Positions 8,585-17,840 of a stretch of 64,000 nucleotides of DNA are shown one piece after another. Origin of the DNA: Parvularcula sp. (GTDB lineage: Bacteria > Pseudomonadota > Alphaproteobacteria > Caulobacterales > Parvularculaceae); the NCBI GenBank assembly GCA_002704915.1, contig PAIP01000020.1, forward strand, positions 28,421-92,420, read 5' to 3'. The notes beneath the pieces were generated by a model, which saw nothing but the letters and a program-made list of their open reading frames with translations, was not told the origin of the DNA and searched no databases. A program made the translations under genes and the position numbers. Position 1 is the stretch's first letter. Every line of letters starts with the position of its first letter.

Positions 8585-10723
8585 TTATTCAGCGGTATGC
8601 GCCAGCACAGCTTCCGCGGCGCGCGCCTGCTCGCCGACATAGAGCCTGATCGCCTCGGCGTCTTCTTGCGAAAGCTTGTCGCCGAACCCGACCATGCCCT
8701 GCGCGCTCAAGCCGCCGTGTAGCACGACCTGTTCCCAAGCTTCCGGAGAAGACAGAATAGCCGACCGGCGCAGATCCGGGATGACGCCGGCGGACCATGC
8801 GCTGGCGCCATGGCAGCGCATGCAGTGACCCGCATAAAGACCGGCGCCGAGCGAAACCTGGGAGGACGGCGCCTCTTCCGCAGGCGGATTAAAAGGAACA
8901 ACCGGCGGTTCATAGTGCGGCAAGCTTGCGGTTCCGTCGAGCTTAAACACCAGCAGCCGTCCGTTGGGGCGGACATAAGGGTCTTTTACATAGGGCGAAA
9001 AAATACCCACTACGCCGCCAAAGCCGGCGAGCACGGCGACATATTGTTCGCCATCGATCTCGTAGCTGGCCGCGGCAGCTATCGCCCCACTCTGCCCGTC
9101 GAAGCTCCAAAGTTTTTTTCCATCGCTGGCCTTGTAAGCGGAGAACATGCCATTCGGCTCCCCCTGAAATATCAGATTTCCGCCCGTCGCCAGTATGCCG
9201 CCATAACCAATGCCGTCATGCTGAACGCGCCAGACAGTTCTCTGTTCCACTGGATCGAAAGCCGTAATCGATGCGCTCACCGTATCTATGGCCTGCTGGC
9301 GCTCCTCCACGCTTGCGGGACCCACATTGGTGGGCGATGCATTCCCCAAATTCCAATCGCCCAGATGATAGCGGAATCCCGGTTCATCCTGATAGCCGAA
9401 CATATGGTCCTGCGTGGGTATGTAAACGAGCCCCGTATCGGGACTGTAAGCCATGGGATGCCAGCTATGAGCGCCATAGGCGCCGGGCCGCGCGACAAAA
9501 TTCTCATCGTTGCCTGCAGACCATTTCGCCTCTTCGTTGACGATTGGACGGCCCGTTTTCGGGTCGATGCCCCTCGCCCAGTTGACGGATACAAAGGGCT
9601 GCGGCAGCGTCGCAAGCTCGCCATTCGAACGGTCGATCACATAGAAGAAACCATTTTTTGGCGCCTGCATCGCCACCTTCCGGGGCTCGCCGTCGATCGC
9701 GATATCGGCAAGTATGATCGGCTGCGTCGCCGTAAAATCCCACGATTCGGCAGGCGTTTCCTGATAGTGCCATTTGTAGGCGCCGGAGTCGGCGTCAAGC
9801 GCAACGATGGATGAAAGGAAAAGATTGTCTCCCTTGCCGTCGGAGCGGATCCTGTAATTCCACGGACTCCCATTCCCGACACCAATCAATATCTGATCGA
9901 AATCCTTGTCATAAACGATCGCGTCCCAGACGGTCCCGCCGCCGCCATATTTGTACCACTCTCCGAACCAGCTCGGCGCAGCTTTTTCTTTCATGACAGC
10001 GTCAGACGCCTCGCCGTCGGGACCCGCAGCCGGATCGCCGGGCACAGTATAGAAACGCCACGCTTTCTCTCCCGTCTCGACATCATACGCCGTGACATAT
10101 CCGCGAACGCCGTATTCCGCGCCGCCATTTCCGATGATGACCTTGTCTTTCGCGATGCGGGGCGCACCGGTGATCGTATAAGGCGTTTTTGGATCGAATG
10201 TCTGCGCGGTCCAGACGACGGCGCCCGTCTTGGCGTCTAGCGCAATAAGACGCCCGTCGAGCGCCCCAACGAAAACCTTTCCACCGGCCGCAGCCACGCC
10301 GCGGTTTGCGACATCGCAACAAGCGTCAAACCCTTTTTCTCCCGGCACTTCCGGATCGAAACGCCAAACCTGCTCTCCGGTCTTCGCATCGTATGCATAG
10401 ACTTTCGACCATGCGGTCGACACGTAAATGACGCCGTCAACGACGATTGGGTTCGCTTCCTGCCCCCGGTCGGTATCGAGGTCGGCGTACCAGGCAAGTC
10501 CCAGCCTCTCTATGTTCGCTTCGGTGATCTGATCGAGCGGGCTATAAAAGGTTTCCCCATAAGCGCCCCCAATGACGGGCCAGCCCGCCGAATCCGCCTG
10601 TTCCGTGGACGCACGGGTGCAAGAAGCAACGCCAAACGCCGCCAACAACGCAAAAGCGACTCGCCTTCCATATGTGCTTGCGGCCCCGAGCCGATCGAAT
10701 TTTTTTCTGATGCCCATCGCCAT
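8585..10723 (-). CDS. PQQ-dependent dehydrogenase with C-terminal cytochrome c domain (quinohemoprotein alcohol dehydrogenase type), predicted lipoprotein
   Basis: Beta-propeller W motifs, vicinal Cys FDACCDVANRG, heme site CMRCH near C-terminus, lipobox-like FGVASC. Confidence 0.88.
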   Translation of the reverse strand: MAMGIRKKFDRLGAASTYGRRVAFALLAAFGVASCTRASTEQADSAGWPVIGGAYGETFYSPLDQITEANIERLGLAWYADLDTDRGQEANPIVVDGVIYVSTAWSKVYAYDAKTGEQVWRFDPEVPGEKGFDACCDVANRGVAAAGGKVFVGALDGRLIALDAKTGAVVWTAQTFDPKTPYTITGAPRIAKDKVIIGNGGAEYGVRGYVTAYDVETGEKAWRFYTVPGDPAAGPDGEASDAVMKEKAAPSWFGEWYKYGGGGTVWDAIVYDKDFDQILIGVGNGSPWNYRIRSDGKGDNLFLSSIVALDADSGAYKWHYQETPAESWDFTATQPIILADIAIDGEPRKVAMQAPKNGFFYVIDRSNGELATLPQPFVSVNWARGIDPKTGRPIVNEEAKWSAGNDENFVARPGAYGAHSWHPMAYSPDTGLVYIPTQDHMFGYQDEPGFRYHLGDWNLGNASPTNVGPASVEERQQAIDTVSASITAFDPVEQRTVWRVQHDGIGYGGILATGGNLIFQGEPNGMFSAYKASDGKKLWSFDGQSGAIAAAASYEIDGEQYVAVLAGFGGVVGIFSPYVKDPYVRPNGRLLVFKLDGTASLPHYEPPVVPFNPPAEEAPSSQVSLGAGLYAGHCMRCHGASAWSAGVIPDLRRSAILSSPEAWEQVVLHGGLSAQGMVGFGDKLSQEDAEAIRLYVGEQARAAEAVLAHTAE

Positions 10724-10775
10724 TCCCCTCGTTTCCCGGTTTCCAATATTGGCGTAAAAGAATCGTCGCCAGCGC

Positions 10776-12482
10776 CTAGGCGGTTTTAGATTCTTTCAAA
10801 TTCAGCTCACGGATCATCGCGTTGCGAATTTCAAATTTCTGCACTTTGCCCGTCACCGTCGTCGGAAATTCCTGAACGAAGCGGATATAACGCGGAACCT
10901 TGTGCCGCGTTATGCGGCCCTCGCAATAGTCCCGAACGTCGTCTTCTCTCAACGAGGCCCCGCTTTTCAGTTGAATCCAAGCGCAAAGCTCCTCCCCGTA
11001 TTTCTCATCGGGCACGCCAACCACCTGCACGTCGGCAATCTGCGGATGACTGTGAAGAAACTCTTCAACTTCGCGCGGATAGAGGTTCTCTCCTCCGCGT
11101 ATCACCATGTCTTTCAACCGGCCGACTACATTGGCGTATCCGTCGGCGCCGATAACCCCGATATCGCCGGTGTGCATCCACCCGCCCCCATCAATAGCTT
11201 CCGCGGTGCGCTCCGGGTCGTCCCAATAGCCCAACATGACCGAATATCCGCGCGTACAAATTTCGCCAGGCGTTCCGACCGGAGCGGTTTGCCCGTTTTC
11301 GTCGATAATCTTCACTTCGAGATGCGGGTGAACGGCGCCGATGGTGGAAACGCGGCGTTCAGTCGTATCGTCTCGCATACTCTGGAAACTGACAGGACTG
11401 GTTTCGGTCATTCCGTAGGCGATGGTGATGTCCTTGATGTTCATTTCATCAATCACCCGCTTCATCACCTCAATAGGGCAAGGCGACCCGGCCATGCAGC
11501 CCGTGCGAAGCGAAGTCAGGTCGTATTTTGCAAAATCCGGATGGCCGAGCATGGCGATAAACATCGTGGGCACGCCGAACAGGCCGGTGCAGCGTTCTGT
11601 CTCTATCGTCTGCAGCGCGGCCAACGGATCGAAAATCGCGCTTGGATAAACCATGGCTGCGCCATGAGTGATGCACCCGAGATTTCCCATCACCATGCCA
11701 AAACAATGATAGAGCGGCACCGGCAGACACAAGCGATCGCCGCGGCCAAGCCCAAGGCGGCCTCCGACAAAGTATCCGTTGTTCAGGATATTCCGGTGCG
11801 AGAGCGTTGCCCCCTTGGGGTGTCCTGTCGTGCCACTCGTGAATTGAATGTTTATCGCGTCGTCTGGCTTCAGTTGCGACCCGATAGTTTTCACTTGCGC
11901 AAGCAGCGCAGGGTCATCGCATTGTTGCAGGCTCTCGAAAGGCGCCCAACCTGTCCTCTTTTCTCCGCCGATCTTGATGAGGCATTTCAGCGTGGGAAAC
12001 GCACTACTGGCAAGTCGGCCAGGCTCGCTATTTACGATCTCCGGAGCCAGCGACTCCATCATCTCCACATAATTGCTGGTTCGGAAACGCTCCGCCGCAA
12101 CAAGGGCTTTGATCCCGACCTTGTTTAAGGTGTAAGCAAGTTCGGAAGTTCTATAGGCCGGATTGATCGTCACCAGGATCAACCCCAGCTTCGCCGCAGC
12201 GAACTGCGTTAGGGTCCATTCCACGCAATTCGGCGCCCAGATGCCGATCCGGTCGCCGGTTGTCATACCGAGTGCGAGAAAGCTGGCGGCGAGCCTGTTC
12301 GCGCGATCCTCGAGCTCCGCGTATCGCCACCGAATGTTTTGCGGCGCGCTGATCACCGCCAACTCTTCGGGCCATTTTACCGCTGCTTCTTCGAGCGCAT
12401 CGCCAATCGTCATGTCAAGCAGCGGCGGCTCGCTGGCGCCGATGACATGGCTGAGATATTGTTCGGGCATTCTTGTTTCCAA
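10776..12482 (-). CDS. AMP-binding acyl-CoA synthetase (fatty-acid-CoA ligase-like)
   Basis: P-loop-like [61 protein letters not shown]. Confidence 0.9.
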   Translation of the reverse strand: METRMPEQYLSHVIGASEPPLLDMTIGDALEEAAVKWPEELAVISAPQNIRWRYAELEDRANRLAASFLALGMTTGDRIGIWAPNCVEWTLTQFAAAKLGLILVTINPAYRTSELAYTLNKVGIKALVAAERFRTSNYVEMMESLAPEIVNSEPGRLASSAFPTLKCLIKIGGEKRTGWAPFESLQQCDDPALLAQVKTIGSQLKPDDAINIQFTSGTTGHPKGATLSHRNILNNGYFVGGRLGLGRGDRLCLPVPLYHCFGMVMGNLGCITHGAAMVYPSAIFDPLAALQTIETERCTGLFGVPTMFIAMLGHPDFAKYDLTSLRTGCMAGSPCPIEVMKRVIDEMNIKDITIAYGMTETSPVSFQSMRDDTTERRVSTIGAVHPHLEVKIIDENGQTAPVGTPGEICTRGYSVMLGYWDDPERTAEAIDGGGWMHTGDIGVIGADGYANVVGRLKDMVIRGGENLYPREVEEFLHSHPQIADVQVVGVPDEKYGEELCAWIQLKSGASLREDDVRDYCEGRITRHKVPRYIRFVQEFPTTVTGKVQKFEIRNAMIRELNLKESKTA

Positions 12483-12580
12483 AAAAGTGGCGCCGGGGCC
12501 TTGATGCGGCCCATTCTAGTCACGGCTTCGCTGGCGGCGTGCGAAGGGCGCCCGTTGCGCTCTTCGCACAAACCGTCGCC

Positions 12581-14266
12581 TCAATCTGCTTCTATACGTG
12601 TACGGAATAAGACAGTATGATAGGGAATCCAAGTGGACACATTCCAGATGATATCCACATCGTCACCGACCTCGTCGATCCATGGCTCGATGATGTTGGG
12701 ACCGTATAGCAATCCGTAATCCACATCTTCGTCGAGATTGGGATGCGCATAGTCCGGCGCGCAATTTGTTCCGGAGCAGTCCGGATGATAGAGAATTCCG
12801 CCCGACGCATATTCGCCGGTGGGCGGGCTAGCCAGCGGATTTCCCGGATAGAACACATCTTGCGGCGGCGACCAGGGTCCCCACGGATCGTCGGCGGTTC
12901 TCATACGGATCGCGCCATTGCCCACATCCACATCGTCACATTGGCTGGCGCCGATGAAAAGCTCGACGACGCCGCAGGTCTGAAAAACAAGCACCGGAAA
13001 TGTGGACATGCCTCCACCGTATAACATAACCCATTTGTCGAGGTGCTCGACCCAACGGATGCTCATCTGACCGACGATGTCATTCTGTTCATCCTGAAAT
13101 CCAGACATGGTGGAATCGAGATCGATTGGCACGGCGTCCGCTTCATCAGTGCTGAATGTCGGCACGCCTCCTGAGAAGCCTGTGAAATAGTTCACTGTCC
13201 AGTTGAAGGTGCTTCCGGTCGGCATGTCCACATAAGCAAAATAAAGACTAGCGGGCCGGCCATTGGCGGCGACGCCGACAAAGTTTGTTCTGCCGAACAG
13301 GAACACCCGCCTGTAGGCGCCGGAACTGCCGGCGACTTCGTAATCCTGGTTGGCGCTGCCCGCCCCATTTGCCGGCCGGAAGTCCTGCACCGTGGTCGTC
13401 GCCACATTCATGAACTTGTTCGTCACCCATTTCTTGCTGTTGGTGTAGAAACGCTCATCGGTCGTGCTTCGCACGCCGACCCGCAAGGTGAAGCCGCTGG
13501 AGAGGATGCGCCCGATATTTGTGGCGCTGTACATCGTGCTCGACGTGTCGGAACAAAATCCGGAGCCGATGATCGGCCACCCGAAGGCGTTCCGCATCGT
13601 ATCGTTGAAACATCCGAATGTCCCGTCTGTGCAGATGCCGGTGAAGCCCTGCTCGTCATCATATTCCTCGCCCCAAAAAGCGAGACCGCCGTCGCAGGTC
13701 ATGTCAGCGCCATTGCTGGTGCAATTCGAATTCGTGAGGCATCCCTGCGGCTTGGAATGAAGGAAAATTGCATACTCATTCGTCCCGTTGCTCCATCCCG
13801 CCACGGGCGTCTTGAAGGCGTCGAGCCAATGATTATCGATGTTAAGCGCTTTGGCCGTTGCCGTGCCCGGATGCTGGGCCAGCAACACGGTCGGCAGGTT
13901 CGTCGGGGAGATGAGCGAGGGATCGCTCCAGGCGCTGAGATCCAGCGATCCGAACGCATCGTCGAAGGTAAGTGCTGTATGACCGGACAACGGGCGATAA
14001 TTGGGATCGATCGGATCGCCGCTTTGCGTCTCGTGCGTGTCGCCGAGCAATACGCGCAGGTCACCGTCATGCACGTAAGTCCAGCCAAGATCGGTTCCCG
14101 AAAAATTGATGGTGATCGGCGCTGTATTGTCCGGATCGAGATTATCGGGACTGACAAAAGGCCCCAACACGGTCGTGCCACCGACAGTAGGATCGGCTAT
14201 CGCCGGACTAAAAGCGATACTTGCCGTCGCCAGGCATGCAGCGCATAGGCCGCTAATCTTCTTCAT
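12581..14266 (-). CDS. Secreted DUF4185-like / glycosidase-like beta-propeller protein, function unknown
   Basis: Signal peptide MKKISGLCAACLATASIAFSPAIA; repeated GDTHE.., LAFWGEEYDDE, WVMLYGGGMS, DPWGPWSPP blades. Confidence 0.55.
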   Translation of the reverse strand: MKKISGLCAACLATASIAFSPAIADPTVGGTTVLGPFVSPDNLDPDNTAPITINFSGTDLGWTYVHDGDLRVLLGDTHETQSGDPIDPNYRPLSGHTALTFDDAFGSLDLSAWSDPSLISPTNLPTVLLAQHPGTATAKALNIDNHWLDAFKTPVAGWSNGTNEYAIFLHSKPQGCLTNSNCTSNGADMTCDGGLAFWGEEYDDEQGFTGICTDGTFGCFNDTMRNAFGWPIIGSGFCSDTSSTMYSATNIGRILSSGFTLRVGVRSTTDERFYTNSKKWVTNKFMNVATTTVQDFRPANGAGSANQDYEVAGSSGAYRRVFLFGRTNFVGVAANGRPASLYFAYVDMPTGSTFNWTVNYFTGFSGGVPTFSTDEADAVPIDLDSTMSGFQDEQNDIVGQMSIRWVEHLDKWVMLYGGGMSTFPVLVFQTCGVVELFIGASQCDDVDVGNGAIRMRTADDPWGPWSPPQDVFYPGNPLASPPTGEYASGGILYHPDCSGTNCAPDYAHPNLDEDVDYGLLYGPNIIEPWIDEVGDDVDIIWNVSTWIPYHTVLFRTRIEAD

Positions 14267-14830
14267 TCGATTTTCCTCCCTGTGCCTGCTCTTTTGTGTC
14301 GGGCGGCGTATTCAGGACTGCTTGGCCGCAAGATATATGCGGCAACCCGAGAGCAGGCTTCGCAGTTTCAGTGAGGCCTTCTAACATGTTAATAACTCTA
14401 TTTCTAGTGATTATTTTCCCAAAAATAGGGCAGAAAGCTACCTCTAACATATTAGATATTGATCCGCTCACTGGGCTGTCACATGTCTTGTCCGCTGCCC
14501 GCGGCCACGTTCTCGGCCCTTTGCGCCTTACTATTTGCACGCTGTAAGGGAGGAAATTCCCCTTGGGCAAGGAAATCCACCAACTCAATTGGATGGGGTC
14601 CGGATCAGATTTTTAGCGAGAAAAGTGGAGAATATTCTGAGCGAGAAAGGGGAAACAAAGCGCAGAGCTTCGTGTGAATTTCGATGAGCGGGCGTGGACG
14701 CCGCCACTCTAGTATCAAGAGCTTAGAGACGGGCGCATACGGCTGGAATTATCTCTGAGCTGACTATTTATCAGCGGTTCACTGGTTCCAGTCCAGTTCG
14801 GGGAGCCCTTATCACATTGAATACAGCCGG

Positions 14831-16507
14831 TTAACAGTCCTCTTCAGCAGCGCAGACGGGAACGGCGTTGGTCCCAACCCTTAAGAACCATTGCTTCTCC
14901 TGCTTATTCAGTCGGCGCATATATTCTTCATTGAGCTCGAACATCCCGGGCATGGGATTTGCGCCGGCCACCGGATCATCGCCGAACAGCATATAAGCCC
15001 CGTCTTCGGCGTAGGATCGCCATTCAGGTCCGTTTGCGCTTTGCGGCTCGCCTGTTGCAGCAAAAGACGTCCAGTAATTCAGCATCGCCGCTGACAGAGC
15101 ACTGTCCTTTTCGCCTACCGGCACGGGCCAGTTGGGCGGATAGGCGTCTTTATCGCCGATCTTGCCGAAAACATAAGGCAGCTCGGCCGCATGGAAGGCG
15201 CACAGATCACGCGCGCGCGCCGCGGCGTCGCAACGGTCGAATACATACATGAAGGCCGGCTGTCCGCTTTCAACCTGTTTGCGCACGGCGCGCTCCACGC
15301 CCCAGGCGAAGAAATTGTCACGCAGGGCGTCGAGCATGGACTGCTCCATGTCTGATGATGGATAAAGCGCAAGGAAATCATCGGCGAGATCGCCATAGCG
15401 GCTCCTGATAGCCTCTTCATAAGCCGCCGCGCTTTCGGGAACCGGGGGCAGGAAGCGGCGATAGACCCGCGACTCGCCGCTGTTGAATCCCGCCAGCAGC
15501 GAAACCTTCGCCTGCCGGCCTTCGTCGAACGCTTCGATCAGTTGCGCGGGAAGAACATGCCCGTCGATAGTCCCCTGGCTGATGAACCCTTTCTGGGTGG
15601 CCGCTTCTGTTAGCTCCACCGCATCGAACGCCCGTAATGTCTCCAGATCTTCGGCGCCGACGGCAGCCGCCATTACACCACCGATCGCTTCCGCCGACGG
15701 CATGCCATGCGTGGGATTTGACAACTCCGGTATGGCGCGAATCCCCGTGCTTTGCGCGATAGCCTTGTGAAACAACCCTTCCGCAAGAGGACTGATCATC
15801 AGATATGTCACACTGAGCGCCCCAGCAGACTCCCCCATGATGGTGACATTGTCCGGATCGCCGCCAAACGCAGCGATGCTGTCGCGCACCCATTGAAGCG
15901 CCGCGATCTGATCGAGCAGCCCGTAATTACCCGAAACGCCCTCTGACGATTGTGCGCTCAGTTCCGGATGGGCAAGCCAGCCGAGAATACTGAGCCGGTA
16001 ATTGATCGATACGAAAACGGCGCCGCGCTCAGCGAAAGGCGAACCTTCATAAGTCGGCTGGGCGCTGCCCCCCATGCGCAAGGAGCCGCCGTGAATCCAG
16101 ACGATCACCGGCGCGTCCTCAGCCTCCGCGGGCGCCCAGATATTGAGCGACAAACAATCCTCGGACATGGACGCAGGCGGATCGTAATAGATGCTGTCCA
16201 TGGGCAGTTCCGGCTGAACGCAGCTCGGGCCGAAGGCGGTCGCCTCTCTTATTCCGTCCCAGCTTTCCGGCGGTTCTGGCGGAGTCCAGCGCTGCTCGCC
16301 GACAGGCGGCGCGGCATAGGGAATGCCTTTAAAAACATTCAGTCCTCCTTCCCTCGCGCCTTCGAGCTTTCCCTGTTCAATCTCGACAACGGGGCCCGTG
16401 GCGGACACTGGCCCCTCCGTTGACTGACTGCAGGACGCCAGCGGGAAAGCTGCCAATGCAGATAAGCTCAGTGCGCCTATGCAGCGCTGTGCAATTTGTG
16501 TCGTCAT
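14831..16507 (-). CDS. Type-B carboxylesterase/lipase family lipoprotein
   Basis: FKGIPYAAPPVGEQRW, EDCLSLNIWAP, VWIHGGSLRMGGS, nucleophile elbow GESAGA; lipobox PLASC. Confidence 0.9.
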   Translation of the reverse strand: MTTQIAQRCIGALSLSALAAFPLASCSQSTEGPVSATGPVVEIEQGKLEGAREGGLNVFKGIPYAAPPVGEQRWTPPEPPESWDGIREATAFGPSCVQPELPMDSIYYDPPASMSEDCLSLNIWAPAEAEDAPVIVWIHGGSLRMGGSAQPTYEGSPFAERGAVFVSINYRLSILGWLAHPELSAQSSEGVSGNYGLLDQIAALQWVRDSIAAFGGDPDNVTIMGESAGALSVTYLMISPLAEGLFHKAIAQSTGIRAIPELSNPTHGMPSAEAIGGVMAAAVGAEDLETLRAFDAVELTEAATQKGFISQGTIDGHVLPAQLIEAFDEGRQAKVSLLAGFNSGESRVYRRFLPPVPESAAAYEEAIRSRYGDLADDFLALYPSSDMEQSMLDALRDNFFAWGVERAVRKQVESGQPAFMYVFDRCDAAARARDLCAFHAAELPYVFGKIGDKDAYPPNWPVPVGEKDSALSAAMLNYWTSFAATGEPQSANGPEWRSYAEDGAYMLFGDDPVAGANPMPGMFELNEEYMRRLNKQEKQWFLRVGTNAVPVCAAEEDC

Positions 16508-16508
16508 T

Positions 16509-17840
16509 TCAGCCTCTCGCGATTGCGCGCTCTAACAAACGCTGGAACGCCGCCGTCGTTTCCGCAACGGCATCGGCGGAAACGCATCTTTCGTCGTCCT
16601 CATCGACGTGATGAAAGCGATGCACGCCGAATATGCCCGCGACCGGGCCATAACCCGCTTCGATTACATTGGTCAGCTCGCCCGCCGACAAGTCATCGCT
16701 CGCATAGGGCGCTTCGAGCCCGGCAAGTCCGGCGAATTCCTTCTGCGCAATGGGCAGCAGTTCAGGACTGACGACCAGATAACGCTGGGAATCGGTTCCA
16801 GGCAGCGGCGTCCGCCCGCCGACAGTGTCATGCCAGTCGCGCGAGGCGAGATTGGCGCCAAGATGCATCCAGAACGCCGTATCGGCGGGCGGCGGGGCGA
16901 CCTTATGGAGCAATTCTTCGGCGCCGAGATATTGATATTCATGGCCGCTATTGCACACGAAAGCCAGATCGTAATCTCTCGCTTCCCGGCTCGCCCAGCG
17001 CGCAAGGTGAAGCCAGGCGGCGACGCCGCCGCCGCGCTCGCCCGCACAGGTGAACCAGCCCGAACGCGGCGTCGAGACGACAAGCCACCGCCCCTTTCCC
17101 CGCTCCAGTTTTCCAACGAGATTGAAAGCCTGCCGGCGCCCGCCTTTGCCTGTGATTTTAAGCGTGGCCTTTTCGCCTTTCATGGCGGCGGCGAAGAACT
17201 GTGCGGCGTCTTGCGGCGCCATTAACGCAATGGGCGCTGGATATAAGGGCTCTCGGCCGTTGGTGTTGAGGGCAATCACCTTTCCGCTGGGCCCATTGGT
17301 GACAATGATGCAGGCGGCAGCGCCGCCGGCAAAGGCGGCGGCGACAGGTTTGCGAACAGGCTCCCAGAACATTGAAGACCAGCGCCCAAAGGGAAGATCG
17401 ATGAGCGCAATGGCGCCGTTTAATGACTGCGCGGCATGACCTTGCGCGTTCACCCGCACCAGCGGCGCCGTCAGCCCTTCCGCGGGCGTCGTCTGCACAA
17501 TCGGCTGAGGCCAGAGCGGCGCGCGGGCGTCACCGGTGGAAAGCTCGGCCTTGTCGGCATCAAACCATGGCGCGGAAAAATACTGGCGTTCGGTTTTAAG
17601 GCCGGCTTTTTCAAGCTCGTTTTCGAGCCAGGCGCCGCACGCCTCGTCGCCTGCGCCGCCGGACTGCTTGTTGCCGAAGTCGATATAACGATGCAGATCT
17701 TTAGCGACGCTCTCTTTATCCCCCGTTGAAGCTGCGGCGCTCGCGCCAGCGGACAGCATCGGCGCGGCAGCGGACGCGGCGAGGAACCGCCGCCTTGTGG
17801 TGACCATGCTTTCGCCCGGCGATATTTTCGCATTACTCAT
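16509..17840 (-). CDS. Tat-exported M28-like peptidase/hydrolase
   Basis: Twin-arginine signal TTRRRFLAASAAAPMLSAGASA; SGGAGDEACGAWLENELEKAGLKTERQ; start chosen at internal ATG 17840. Confidence 0.6.
   Translation of the reverse strand: MSNAKISPGESMVTTRRRFLAASAAAPMLSAGASAAASTGDKESVAKDLHRYIDFGNKQSGGAGDEACGAWLENELEKAGLKTERQYFSAPWFDADKAELSTGDARAPLWPQPIVQTTPAEGLTAPLVRVNAQGHAAQSLNGAIALIDLPFGRWSSMFWEPVRKPVAAAFAGGAAACIIVTNGPSGKVIALNTNGREPLYPAPIALMAPQDAAQFFAAAMKGEKATLKITGKGGRRQAFNLVGKLERGKGRWLVVSTPRSGWFTCAGERGGGVAAWLHLARWASREARDYDLAFVCNSGHEYQYLGAEELLHKVAPPPADTAFWMHLGANLASRDWHDTVGGRTPLPGTDSQRYLVVSPELLPIAQKEFAGLAGLEAPYASDDLSAGELTNVIEAGYGPVAGIFGVHRFHHVDEDDERCVSADAVAETTAAFQRLLERAIARG

Noticed and set aside
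10902-12128. 408-aa plus-strand ORF opposite the acyl-CoA synthetase
   Set aside because: Shadow ORF without motifs.
14590-14830. Possible transposon remnant in the long gap before the carboxylesterase
   Set aside because: No terminal inverted repeats, target duplication or transposase motif could be seen.
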